Positions 10,893 to 21,161 of a DNA stretch of 64,000 bases are shown piece after piece (within the stretch, counting starts at the first letter, position 1; the number at the start of each line of letters is the position of its first letter). This stretch comes from Nevskiaceae bacterium (lineage in GTDB: Bacteria; Pseudomonadota; Gammaproteobacteria; Steroidobacterales; Steroidobacteraceae), in contig JACKOV010000007.1 in NCBI GenBank assembly GCA_024234075.1, positions 1-64,000 of the forward strand. Direction: 5' to 3'. The translations under genes and the position numbers were made by a program. A model generated the notes under the pieces. It did not search any database. It was not told the DNA's origin and saw only the letters and a list, made by a program, of their open reading frames with translations.

Positions 10893-12170
10893 TCAGGCGC
10901 GAGCCAGCCAGACTCCGACTTCCGACGGCACTGCGGCCAGCGCCACTTCCGACTGCGCCGCCGCGGCATCGCGCAGCGGCTTCAACTGGGCTACGCCCCG
11001 GGCGAGCTCGTCGGCACCGAGCACCACCGCGAGCTGCGCACCGCTGCGGTCGGCGCGGCGGAACTGTGCCTTGAAGTTGCCGCCGCCGACGTTCAACTCG
11101 ATGCGCCGCCCCGGCAGGGCCTCGCGCAGCGCTTCCGCGAGCTTCAGCGCCGCCCGCAACGGCGCCTCGCCCACCGCCACCAGATAGACGTCGGCGGCCC
11201 GTGACGGCGGCGCGGTGCCGGCCTGCTCGATCAGCGCCACCACGCGCTCGATGCCCAGCGCGAAGCCGATGGCCGGCGTCGCATCGCCCCCCAACTGCGT
11301 GATCAGGCCGTCGTAGCGGCCACCGGAGCAGACGGCATCCTGCGAGCCGAGCGCGTCGGTGATCCACTCGAACACGGTGCGCGAATAGTAATCGAGGCCG
11401 CGGACCAGCCGTGGATTGATCGTGAACGGGATGTCGAGGTCGCGCAGCATCGCGCACAGCTCCGCGAAATGCGCCCGCGACTCCGGATCGAGATGATCGG
11501 TCAGCAGCGGTGCGCCAGCGACGATCGCCTGCATCTCCGGGTTCTTGCTGTCGAGGATCCGCAGCGGGTTGCCTTCCAGCCGCCGGCGGCTGTCCTCGTC
11601 GAGCTTGGCGTGGTGGGCGCGGAAATACGCCACCAGCAGCTCGCGATATTCGCGCCGCGACTCGCTGGTACCCAGCGAATTGATGTTCAAGCTGACCCGG
11701 CCGATGCCGAGGCGCTTCCAGAGGCGCGCGCTCAAGGCGATCAGCTCGGCGTCGATGTCCGGGCCGTCGAAGCCGATCGCCTCGACGTCGATCTGGTGGA
11801 ACTGGCGGAAGCGGCCCTTCTGCGGCTTTTCGTGGCGGAACATCGGCCCGGTGAGCCACAGGCGATGGCGCGCGCCGCGCAGCAGGCCGTTGGAGATCGC
11901 CGCGCGGACGATGCCGGCCGTCGCTTCGGGGCGCAGCGTGAGCTGCTCCTTGCCCTGGTCGACGAACGAGTACATTTCCTTCTCGACGACATCGGTGAAC
12001 TCGCCGATCGCGCGCTTGAACAGCTGGGTCTGCTCGACTACCGGCACACGGATTTCTTCGTAGCCGTAGGCCGCCAGCAGCTCGCGCGCGGTCGCCTCGA
12101 GCCACTGCCAGGACGCGATCTGGGCGGGCAGCACGTCGTTCATGCCGCGAATCGGCTGGATCTGGGACAT
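10893..12170 (-). CDS. hisS: Histidyl-tRNA synthetase
   Basis: A class II aminoacyl-tRNA synthetase that charges tRNA-His; 425 residues. It starts QPIRGMNDVLPAQ, with motif 2 in FRHEKPQKGRFRQFHQ, histidine-recognition peptides LVRGLDYYSRTVFEW and SGGRYDGLI, and motif 3 in IGFALGIERV. A C-terminal anticodon-binding domain follows from about residue 330. It is 11 bp from rodZ; ispG, which usually lies between these two genes in enterics, is absent here. Confidence 0.98.
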   Translation of the reverse strand: MSQIQPIRGMNDVLPAQIASWQWLEATARELLAAYGYEEIRVPVVEQTQLFKRAIGEFTDVVEKEMYSFVDQGKEQLTLRPEATAGIVRAAISNGLLRGARHRLWLTGPMFRHEKPQKGRFRQFHQIDVEAIGFDGPDIDAELIALSARLWKRLGIGRVSLNINSLGTSESRREYRELLVAYFRAHHAKLDEDSRRRLEGNPLRILDSKNPEMQAIVAGAPLLTDHLDPESRAHFAELCAMLRDLDIPFTINPRLVRGLDYYSRTVFEWITDALGSQDAVCSGGRYDGLITQLGGDATPAIGFALGIERVVALIEQAGTAPPSRAADVYLVAVGEAPLRAALKLAEALREALPGRRIELNVGGGNFKAQFRRADRSGAQLAVVLGADELARGVAQLKPLRDAAAAQSEVALAAVPSEVGVWLARA

Positions 12171-12181
12171 CGAAAACTCCG

Positions 12182-13117
12182 TCAGGCGCGCGGCGGGACC
12201 GACAGACGTCCGTCGGCACCGACCCGGAACGTGGCAGCGCGGGGGCCTCGCATCGCCTCGCGCGGCACCTCGATGCGCCGACCGTCCAGCTCGAAGGTCG
12301 TCGCCGGCACGTTGCCGACCACCACCCGCAGCGGCAGGTTGCCGCGGACATCCACCAAGATGCCAGGCTTGGCCACGCCAAAGAACAGGCGGCGATTGCG
12401 CCGGTCGTAAATCTCCAGCCAGCTGTCGGCCGTCGCCGTCACGGCCAGTTGTGCGCTCGCGAACTGCGACGACGCGGACGGCGGCGACGCCGCGGCACTG
12501 GTGGTGGGCGCTGCCGCAGGCTCAGCCGCGGCACTCCGGGTGGGCGCCGCGGCGGCCACCCTCGGCAGTGGCGGCGCGACACTCGCCGGGATTGTGGTAC
12601 GCGACGCCTCGGCCGTGCCTGTTGCAGGGGCCGCCGGCGCCGCGGCAACCGGAGCAGCCGGGGCAGCGGGCTGCACGGCAACCCGCCCGGCGGTCTCCGT
12701 CGGACCGGATCCGAGTTGCTGCAACGACCAGATCGCGATGATTGCGGCACACAGAATCGCCGTACCGATCACCAGTTGCCGGCGTACCCGGCGCAGGTCG
12801 CGGGTGCGCCGCGGATGGGTGCCGGACATCAGCTCGCCGGCCGCGCTGGTGCCGGCTGCAGCCTGAGCCCAGGCCTCGACCATCGCGTCACCGGATTCGC
12901 CCAGCATTTCGGCATAGCGCAGGAGATGGCCGCGCGCGAACACCGGCGGACCGATATCGGCGAAGCGACCTTCCTCGAGGCATTCGATCACCCGCAGGTC
13001 GCAGCGCAGCCGCGCCGCCGCCTGGTCAAGCGACAGCCGGCGGACTTCGCGAGCCGCGCGCAAGGTCTCGCCGATCTGGATCAGGCCCGGCTCCGCCTCC
13101 GTCTCGATCATCGGCAT
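12182..13117 (-). CDS. rodZ: RodZ-like cytoskeletal helix-turn-helix membrane protein
   Basis: Links the MreB cytoskeleton to the wall synthesis machinery. The layout is typical: an N-terminal HTH (GETLRAAREVRRLSLDQAAARL, about residues 17-90), one transmembrane helix (about 118-135, LVIGTAILCAAIIAIWSL), a long Ala/Pro-rich periplasmic linker, and a C-terminal DUF4115 domain beginning LAVTATADSWLEIYDR. Residue positions are approximate. Its partners mreB, mreC, mrdA and mrdB are encoded at 43-49 kb of the same window. Its stop is 11 bp upstream of the hisS start. Confidence 0.92.
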   Translation of the reverse strand: MPMIETEAEPGLIQIGETLRAAREVRRLSLDQAAARLRCDLRVIECLEEGRFADIGPPVFARGHLLRYAEMLGESGDAMVEAWAQAAAGTSAAGELMSGTHPRRTRDLRRVRRQLVIGTAILCAAIIAIWSLQQLGSGPTETAGRVAVQPAAPAAPVAAAPAAPATGTAEASRTTIPASVAPPLPRVAAAAPTRSAAAEPAAAPTTSAAASPPSASSQFASAQLAVTATADSWLEIYDRRNRRLFFGVAKPGILVDVRGNLPLRVVVGNVPATTFELDGRRIEVPREAMRGPRAATFRVGADGRLSVPPRA

Positions 13118-13939
13118 TTACCCCGGATTGCGGCGCAGGACCGGCAACTGGCGCGCCTGGTCCGACTCGGGGAACTCGACCCGCAGGCGGCGCCCATAGC
13201 GCTCCTCGGCGGCCTGATCGCGCTGTGCGCGGGCAATCCGCACACCGAGCAGCAGCAGCTCGGGCGTCGGCCGGAAGGTGTCGACGAAGCGATCCAGACC
13301 GGTCCTCGCTTCGAGCAGCATGCCGCGCTCGAGATCGAGATCGGCGAGCTGGTACATCGCCTCGGCGTGATTGGGACGCACGGCCAGCGCCCGCGCGAAG
13401 TGCTCGGACGCTTCGTCCAGACGCTGGGCGCTGCGCAAACAGACGCCGGCATTGGTCCAGGCGGCCTCCGGCGCGCGGTACAGCTTGTTGCGGGCCACGG
13501 TGGCGAACCGCCGCACACCTTCGTCGGTGCGGCCGGTGCGGCAGAGGAACACGGCGTAGTTGTTGGAGATGTCCGGATCGTCGGGCGCCAGACGCAGCGC
13601 GGAGCGATAGAAGCGATCGGCGTCTCCGGGATCGTTGAGCTTTTCGGCCAGCAGGGCGCGGGCGGTGTGCACCTGCGGATCGCGCGGATTCTGCCGCAGC
13701 GCGCGCTCGAGTTTCTCGCGCGCCAGCGCCAGACGGTCCTGCTGCAGATAGGCGACGCCGAGCTGCAGGTTGTAGGCGGCGGCCGTCTCGGCGCGAGTCG
13801 ACTCCGGGCGTTGCACCGCCGGGTTGCTGCTGCAGGCGGCGAGCAGTGCCAGGCTCGCGCCGAGCACCGCGCTACGCCAGGCGAGCCCGCGACTGCGGAC
13901 CCGGTTCGAATGCCGCGCCATCCCCGCTGCGCCGCTCAT
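13118..13939 (-). CDS. pilF: Type IV pilus biogenesis/stability lipoprotein PilF (PilW)
   Basis: An outer-membrane TPR lipoprotein needed for PilQ secretin assembly where type IV pili exist. The lipobox reads LALLAACSSN near residue 36. It is followed by TPR units such as AAAYNLQLGVAYLQQDRLAL and DPDISNNYAVFLCRTGRTDEG. The start is the ATG overlapping the rlmN stop (ATGA), giving 273 residues; an internal ATG six codons on is an alternative. The position between rlmN and rodZ is conserved in gammaproteobacteria. Pilus genes themselves are not in the window, so the role is by family and synteny. Confidence 0.9.
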   Translation of the reverse strand: MSGAAGMARHSNRVRSRGLAWRSAVLGASLALLAACSSNPAVQRPESTRAETAAAYNLQLGVAYLQQDRLALAREKLERALRQNPRDPQVHTARALLAEKLNDPGDADRFYRSALRLAPDDPDISNNYAVFLCRTGRTDEGVRRFATVARNKLYRAPEAAWTNAGVCLRSAQRLDEASEHFARALAVRPNHAEAMYQLADLDLERGMLLEARTGLDRFVDTFRPTPELLLLGVRIARAQRDQAAEERYGRRLRVEFPESDQARQLPVLRRNPG

Positions 13940-15048
13940 GACGCCATCGCCGCGGCGAGCTTGTCGCCGAGGCGCACGCGGACGCGATCGTTGACCTGAC
14001 CGGCAAGCTGGCCGCAGGCGGCATCGATATCGTCGCCGCGGGTGCGGCGGATCGTGGCCATTACCCCGCCCTGGATCAGTTCGTCGCGAAAGCGTGCGAT
14101 CACCGCCATCGGCGAGCGACGGAAGCGCGTGCCGGGAAACGGATTGAACGGAATCAGGTTGAGCTTGGCCGGCCGGCCCCGAAGCAGCTTCACCAGCTCG
14201 CGCGCATGCGCGGGCTGGTCGTTGACACCGTCGAGCATCACGTACTCGAAGGTGATGCTGCGGCCGTTCTGTTCGTCGATGTAATGCCAGCAGGCCTCGA
14301 GCAGCTCGGCGATCGGATGACGGCGATTGATCGGCACGAGTTCGTCGCGCAGCGCGTCGTCGGGCGCATGCAGCGAGACCGCCAGCGCGCAGTTCACTTC
14401 CGCGGCGAGCCGGTAGATCTGCGGCACCAGGCCGGACGTGGACAGGGTCACGCGCCGGCGCGAAATGTCGAAACCGAGATCGTCGAGCAGGATGCGGATC
14501 GCCGGCACCACGTTGCGGAAATTGGCGAGCGGTTCGCCCATGCCCATCAGCACGACGTTGGTGACGCGCCGGTGGCCCTGCTCGTCGACACCGAGCTCGC
14601 GATTCGCGAGCCAGACCTGGCCGACGATCTCGGCCGTGGTCAGGTTGCGGTTGAAGCCCTGCTGCGCGGTCGAGCAGAACGCGCAATCGAGCGCGCAGCC
14701 GACCTGCGAGGAAATGCACAGCGTGCCGCGATCCGCCTCCGGGATGAACACCATCTCGAAGGCCTGTGCGACCCCGGCGCTCAGCAGCCACTTGCGGGTG
14801 CCGTCCGCCGAAGTCGTCTCGCGCATGATCTGCGGGGTACGCACCTCGGCGCACTCCGCAAGCTGCGCGCGGAAATCGCGGGCGAGATCGGTCATGGCAT
14901 CGAAACGCCCCTCGCCGCGCTTGTACAGCCAGCCCATCAGCTGCCGCGCACGGAACGGCTTGTTGCCGAGCGCACCGACGAATGCCTCGAGTTCGGGCCG
15001 CGGCAGCCCGAGGAGGTTGGTCGGCGGTGTGGCGACAGGCGTTTCCAT
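13936..15048 (-). CDS. rlmN: Dual-specificity 23S rRNA/tRNA adenine-C2 methyltransferase RlmN
   Basis: A radical-SAM enzyme that methylates A2503 of 23S rRNA and A37 of some tRNAs. The 370 residues contain the [4Fe-4S] motif CALDCAFCSTA, a GMGEPLANF motif and SLHAPDD. The C-terminal FNPFPGTRFRRS region is followed by NDRVRVRLGDKLAAAMAS. A mechanistic methyl-carrying cysteine is expected near the C-terminus (AACGQLAG). It is followed by overlapping pilF, with ndk upstream, as in E. coli. Confidence 0.97.
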   Translation of the reverse strand: METPVATPPTNLLGLPRPELEAFVGALGNKPFRARQLMGWLYKRGEGRFDAMTDLARDFRAQLAECAEVRTPQIMRETTSADGTRKWLLSAGVAQAFEMVFIPEADRGTLCISSQVGCALDCAFCSTAQQGFNRNLTTAEIVGQVWLANRELGVDEQGHRRVTNVVLMGMGEPLANFRNVVPAIRILLDDLGFDISRRRVTLSTSGLVPQIYRLAAEVNCALAVSLHAPDDALRDELVPINRRHPIAELLEACWHYIDEQNGRSITFEYVMLDGVNDQPAHARELVKLLRGRPAKLNLIPFNPFPGTRFRRSPMAVIARFRDELIQGGVMATIRRTRGDDIDAACGQLAGQVNDRVRVRLGDKLAAAMAS

Positions 15049-15144
15049 GCTTGCTCAGGTCGCGGCAGTCAGACTCGGTGGTTCGGACCCGGCGGCACGC
15101 AGCCCTAAGGTGCTGCGTGCCGTCGCGGATCGAACCTGCCGCGC

Positions 15145-15573
15145 TCAGCCGCGCGGGCAGATCTCCGTGGTGCGGAAAAAGTACGCAATTTCCTGGGCGG
15201 CCGTCTCCGGCGCGTCGGAACCATGCACGGTGTTGGCCTCGATGCTCTGCGCGAGGTCGGCGCGGATCGTGCCCGGCGCGGCCTTCTTCGGATCGGTGGC
15301 GCCCATGATCTCACGGTTCTTCAAGATCGCGTTCTCGCCCTCGAGCACCTGCACCATCACCGGGCCCGAAGTCATGTACTGCACCAGATCCTTGAAAAAC
15401 GGGCGCTCACGGTGCACCGCGTAGAAGCCTTCGGCCTCGCGCTGCGACAGATGGACCATCCGCGCGGCAACGACGCGCAGGCCCGCCTGCTCGAAGCGGC
15501 GATACACCTCGCCGATCAGGTTGCGGCTCACGCCATCGGGCTTGACGATCGAAAAAGTACGCTCCAGCGCCAT
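15145..15573 (-). CDS. ndk: Nucleoside diphosphate kinase
   Basis: Transfers gamma-phosphate from ATP to nucleoside diphosphates; 142 residues is standard. The catalytic histidine lies in the motif NTVHGSDA. N-terminal ERTFSIVKPDGVSRNLIGE and central RPFFKDLVQYMTSGPVM are typical of the family. It is preceded by a 236-bp noncoding stretch that separates it from iscA, so it probably has its own promoter. An AGGA ribosome site lies shortly before the ATG. Confidence 0.98.
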   Translation of the reverse strand: MALERTFSIVKPDGVSRNLIGEVYRRFEQAGLRVVAARMVHLSQREAEGFYAVHRERPFFKDLVQYMTSGPVMVQVLEGENAILKNREIMGATDPKKAAPGTIRADLAQSIEANTVHGSDAPETAAQEIAYFFRTTEICPRG

Positions 15574-15748
15574 TGAAGATTTCCTGGGATGAGTGATGAA
15601 AACGACCGCGACGGAGGCCTCGGCAAGGCGCCCGGTCGCGGCCGACGAATCGAAGCGCGGATCTTACCCGCGCAGGGGTTGTCGCGGCAAACGCGACCAA
15701 CGGTGGAAGTGCCCGGATCTGAAGGGATTTTCGGTATCGGGGGCGCTG

Positions 15749-15779
15749 CGGGCCGGTTTTCCGGCCGGCGACCGGCCCG
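15749..15779. terminator. GC-rich hairpin between iscA and ndk
   Basis: CGGGCCGGT (15749-15757) pairs perfectly with ACCGGCCCG (15771-15779). An alternative hairpin, GGCCGG-TTTT-CCGGCC, is nested at 15751-15766. It lies about 30 nt past the iscA stop on the minus strand, but no U-run follows, so it is not a classical intrinsic terminator. It may stall RNA polymerase or protect the 3' end of the isc-like transcript. Confidence 0.35.
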
Positions 15780-15809
15780 GTCCGGGCCCGGCGCCGCGCC
15801 CCGACGGGT

Positions 15810-16133
15810 TCAGACGCTGAAGCTCTCGCCGCAGCCGCACTCGCCCTTGACGTTCGGGTTGCGGAACTTGAACGCCTCGTTGAGGCCGTGCTTGACGAAG
15901 TCGACCTCGGTGCCGTCGATCAACGGCAGACTCGACTTGTCGACGAACACCTTGACTCCACGGTTCTCGAACACGATGTCTTCGGGCTGGGAGTCGTCGG
16001 CGTAGTTGATCACGTAGGCAAAGCCGGAGCAGCCGGTCTTGCGCACCGCCAGCCGCAGGCCCAAACCATGGCCGCGCGAGGCCAGAAAGCTGTGCACGCG
16101 ATCGGCGGCCGACTGAGTCAGAAAAATCGCCAT
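15810..16133 (-). CDS. iscA: Iron-sulfur assembly protein, IscA/HesB family
   Basis: An A-type Fe-S carrier of 107 residues. The three conserved cysteines are present: one in KTGCSGFAYVINY and two in the tail motif CGCGESF. The ATG at 16133 has a GAGG ribosome site and matches family N-termini; an upstream TTG at 16148 would add five residues. It lies 30 bp downstream of the IscS-IscU-like fusion and is probably cotranscribed with it and trmJ. The tail CGCGESF suggests IscA rather than ErpA, but this split is soft. Confidence 0.93.
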   Translation of the reverse strand: MAIFLTQSAADRVHSFLASRGHGLGLRLAVRKTGCSGFAYVINYADDSQPEDIVFENRGVKVFVDKSSLPLIDGTEVDFVKHGLNEAFKFRNPNVKGECGCGESFSV

Positions 16134-16163
16134 TTGCTCGATCCTCAAGCGACAATCCCGAGT

Positions 16164-17875
<1,712 letters not shown>

Positions 17876-17879
<4 letters not shown>

Positions 17880-18652
17880 CGCGCGCTGCCGGGTCCGTCG
17901 TCGTCGGCCGGTGGCGCGCCGGCGTGGCGGCGTTTCTGCTGCACGGCGGTGAGGATGCCGCGCAGGATGTTGACCTCGTTCTGGTCCAGTTCGGCGCGAT
18001 GCAGGAAGCGGCGGATGCGGTTCATCAGGCTGGTGCCGCCGGGGGTGCGGTCGCGAAACTCCACCTCGTCCAGCACCTGCTGCAGATGCGTGAACAGCCG
18101 CTCCATTTCGATCGCCGGAGCCAGCGGCGTCGCCGGCGGCGGCGACAGATACTGCGCACCGCGCGCGCGCCAGGTCTCGTAACTCACCAGCTGTACCGCC
18201 ATCGCGAGATTCAGCGAAGGGTAGGCGGGATTGGCCGGAATCCGCAGCAACAGGTGCGCCAGTGCGAGTTCGTCGTTGGTCAGACCCGTGCGCTCGTTGC
18301 CGAACAGCAGCGCGACCGGCCCGCTGCGGGCCTGGGCAACGATCTGCTCGGCGCCCTCGCACAGGTCGCGCACGCGGAAATTCTGGTCGCGGTCGCGCGA
18401 GGTGGTCGCAGCGACCAGGCCGCAATCGCCGATCGCCTCCAGCAGGTCGTCGACCACGCGCGCCCGGCGCAGCAGATCGTCGGCGCCGGAAGCGCGCGCC
18501 GTGGCTTCCGGATCCGGGAACTGCTTCGGGCGCACCAGCACCAGCTGCTCGAGCCCCATGTTCTTCATCGCGCGCGCGACCGCGCCGATGTTTCCGGGGT
18601 GCGAGGTCTCGACCAGGACCACGCGGATGTCGGCAGCAGGGATCGGGTGCAT
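17876..18652 (-). CDS. trmJ: tRNA (cytidine/uridine-2'-O-)-methyltransferase TrmJ
   Basis: A SPOUT-class enzyme that methylates the ribose at position 32 of several tRNAs; 258 residues. The motifs VVLVETSHPGNIGAVARAM (N-terminal), LLFGNERTGLTNDE and LNLAMAVQLVSYE build the knotted SAM site, and a helical C-terminal extension follows. The start was chosen at ATG 18652; the frame is open further but lacks homology. It is divergent from suhB with only 46 bp between starts, as in E. coli, where trmJ also precedes the isc operon. Confidence 0.95.
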
Positions 18653-18698
18653 CTTGCGTGCTATTCTAGCGGGTCCCTTCGCGACGCTCTTTGCCAGC

Positions 18699-19499
18699 AT
18701 GCAGCCACTCCTGAACATCGCCGTGCGCGCCGCTCGGCGTGCGGCCGACGTGATCATCCGCAGCCTCAACCGGCTCGATTCGCTGCAGGTCGCCAGCAAG
18801 GACCGCAACGACTTCGTCACCGACGTCGACCGCCAGGCCGAGGCCGAGATCATCGCCACGATCCGCAAGGCCTACCCCGACCATGCGTTCCACGCCGAGG
18901 AAAGCGGCCGCAGCGGCGACAGCCCGATCGAATGGATCATCGATCCGCTGGACGGCACCACCAACTTCCTGCACGGTTTTCCGACCTTTTGCGTCTCGAT
19001 CGCCTGCAGCCAGCGCGGCCGCCTCGAGCACGCCGTGGTCTACGACCCGATGCGCCAGGAGGTCTTCACCGCCTCACGCGGCGACGGCGCCCGCCTCGAA
19101 AACCGCCGCATCCGCGTCAGCAAGCAGCGCGGCCTCGAAGGCGCGCTGATCGCCACCGGCTTTCCGTATCGCGCCAACCTCAAGCACCTGGACAGCTATC
19201 TCGGCATGCTGAAATCGGTGATGCAGCAGACCGCCGGAATACGCCGTCCAGGCTCGGCTGCGCTCGATCTCGCCTACGTGGCAGCCGGCCGGGTCGACGG
19301 GTTCTGGGAAATCGGCCTCGCGCCCTGGGACACCGCCGCCGGCACCTTGCTGATCCAGGAGGCCGGCGGCCGCGTCGGCACCCTCTCCGGCGGTGAATAC
19401 CGGCAGAACGGCAACATCGTGGCGGGCTCGCCGCGCGTCTACGAGGCCCTGCTCGAACTGCTCGCGCCGCACGTCCAGGGCGAACTGCGCGAAGAATAG
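18699..19499 (+). CDS. suhB: Inositol-1-monophosphatase family protein SuhB
   Basis: A Mg-dependent phosphatase fold protein. In E. coli, SuhB also joins the Nus antitermination complex for rRNA transcription. The 266 residues match its length. The metal-site motifs are VTDVDRQAE, HAEESG, WIIDPLDGTTNFLHG and EIGLAPWDTAAGTLLIQEAGG, all intact. The ATG at 18699 follows CTTTGCCAGC with no strong ribosome site. It is divergent from trmJ and convergent with the permease gene. Confidence 0.96.
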   Translation: MQPLLNIAVRAARRAADVIIRSLNRLDSLQVASKDRNDFVTDVDRQAEAEIIATIRKAYPDHAFHAEESGRSGDSPIEWIIDPLDGTTNFLHGFPTFCVSIACSQRGRLEHAVVYDPMRQEVFTASRGDGARLENRRIRVSKQRGLEGALIATGFPYRANLKHLDSYLGMLKSVMQQTAGIRRPGSAALDLAYVAAGRVDGFWEIGLAPWDTAAGTLLIQEAGGRVGTLSGGEYRQNGNIVAGSPRVYEALLELLAPHVQGELREE

Positions 19500-19500
19500 T

Positions 19501-19526
19501 TCGCGGGCAGCCGAAGCCGCCCGCGA
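19501..19526. terminator. Hairpin between convergent suhB and permease genes
   Basis: TCGCGGGC (19501-19508) and GCCCGCGA (19519-19526) form an 8-bp perfect stem with a 10-nt loop, starting 2 nt after the suhB stop and ending 6 nt before the permease stop. It could act on both strands. No T-run follows on either side, so intrinsic termination is not certain. Confidence 0.45.
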
Positions 19527-19531
19527 TCACA

Positions 19532-20986
19532 TCAGGCCGGGCGTTCCGCCAGCGGGCTGCGGCTGCGCGAGTAGAGGAAGTAGACCGCCAGGCCGATCAC
19601 GTTCCAGATCGAGAAACGCACCAGCGACTTCGGCGGCACCGAGAGCAGCAGGAACAGGCAGCCGGCGACCGCCAGCGGCGCGATCACCCAGACCGCCGGG
19701 CAGCGGAACGGACGCGGCCGGTCGGGCTGGGTCATACGCAGCACCAGCACCCCGGCGGAAACGGCGATGAAGGCCAGCAGCGTGCCGGTATTCGACAGCT
19801 CGGCGATCTCGTCGACCGAGAAGAACCCGGCGACCGCCATTACCAGCAGGCCGGTCAGGATGGTCATGATCCACGGCGTGCCGAAACGCGGGTGGACCTC
19901 GGACAGACGCTGCGGCAGCAGACTGTCGCGGCTCATGGCGAAGAACACCCTCACCTGGCCGAAGATCATCATCATGATGACCGTCGGCAGCGCCAGCACC
20001 GCGGCGACGCCGATCAGGTCGCCGATGCGCTGAAAGCCGAGGTTGCGCAGCACTTCGGCGAGCGGTTCCTTGGAGTTCTTCAGTTCGTCGGTGGGCATGG
20101 TACCGACGGCGCCGGCCGCGACGAACAGGTAGATCAGGGTGCAGAGCACCAACGAACCGACCAGGCCGATCGGCACGTTGCGGTTCGGGTTGCGGGTTTC
20201 CTCGGCCGCGGTGGACACCGCGTCGAAACCGACATAGGCGAAAAAGATCAGCGCCGCCGCTGCCATCACGCCCTTGGCGACGTGGGCGTCGAGCGTCGGG
20301 TCGTAGACCTCGTGCGACAGGAAGCCGAAAGGCATGAACGGCGAGAAATTGTCCCAGTCGATGTTCGGCAAGGCGATCGCGACGAAGATGCCCAGCGCCA
20401 CCAGCTTGACGAATACCAGGGCGGTATTGACCGCCGCGCTCTCGCGGGTGCCCCGTACCAGCAACGCACAGACGACGACCACGACACCGACCGCGAGCAG
20501 GTTGATGACGCCGGCGCCGGCACCCAGCTGACCGTTCTTGAGGTCGAAATAACCCGCGGTGAACGCGGCCGGGACATGCACTCCCCAGGAAGTCAGCAGG
20601 CCGTTCATGTAGCCCGACCAGCCGACCGCAACCGCGCTGGCCGCGACGGCATATTCGAGAATCAGGTTCCAGCCAACGATCCAGGCGATCAGCTCGCCCA
20701 TGACACCGTACGAGTAGGTGTAGGCACTGCCGGCGACCGGGAGCATCGACGCCAGCTCGGCATAGGCCAGGGCCGCGAACGCACAAACCACGCCGGCGAT
20801 CAGGAACGAGAGCATCAGACCGGGTCCGGCCCGCTCCGCACCCACCGCGGTCAGCACGAAGATGCCCGTACCGATGACCGCGCCGATGCCCAGCATCATC
20901 AACTGAAACGGCCCGAGCGAGCGGCGCAAGGCCTTGCGCTCGGCACTGGCCAGGATGTCCTCGAGCGGCTTGATGCGCCAATTCAT
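19532..20986 (-). CDS. APC-superfamily amino acid permease
   Basis: An inner-membrane transporter of 484 residues with about 12 hydrophobic segments. The first begins LMMLGIGAVIGTGIFVLT, the substrate-backbone motif of TM1 in APC transporters. Other family features are AALAYAELASMLPVAGSAYTY (TM3), FFAYVGFDAVSTAAEETRNP (TM6-loop) and VRVFFAMSRDSLLPQ. It resembles the cationic amino acid transporter/YfnA branch, but the substrate cannot be read from sequence. It stands alone; a TACAAT -10-like hexamer lies at 21017-21022 on its strand without a good -35. Confidence 0.93.
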   Translation of the reverse strand: MNWRIKPLEDILASAERKALRRSLGPFQLMMLGIGAVIGTGIFVLTAVGAERAGPGLMLSFLIAGVVCAFAALAYAELASMLPVAGSAYTYSYGVMGELIAWIVGWNLILEYAVAASAVAVGWSGYMNGLLTSWGVHVPAAFTAGYFDLKNGQLGAGAGVINLLAVGVVVVVCALLVRGTRESAAVNTALVFVKLVALGIFVAIALPNIDWDNFSPFMPFGFLSHEVYDPTLDAHVAKGVMAAAALIFFAYVGFDAVSTAAEETRNPNRNVPIGLVGSLVLCTLIYLFVAAGAVGTMPTDELKNSKEPLAEVLRNLGFQRIGDLIGVAAVLALPTVIMMMIFGQVRVFFAMSRDSLLPQRLSEVHPRFGTPWIMTILTGLLVMAVAGFFSVDEIAELSNTGTLLAFIAVSAGVLVLRMTQPDRPRPFRCPAVWVIAPLAVAGCLFLLLSVPPKSLVRFSIWNVIGLAVYFLYSRSRSPLAERPA

Positions 20987-21161
20987 GTTGTCGGTCCCCC
21001 TGACTATGGCAAGGGGATTGTAGGGGGCCGCCGGGAGATACCGCCAGCCTGATCACCTCGTGTCCAGGCAGGCTCTTCCCACCCCATCCGTGGAGTGGCG
21101 ACGAAACCGCTTGCGCCCTGCAAGCTTCGACGTGCTGCGGGGCCCTGTCGGACCCTGCCGT

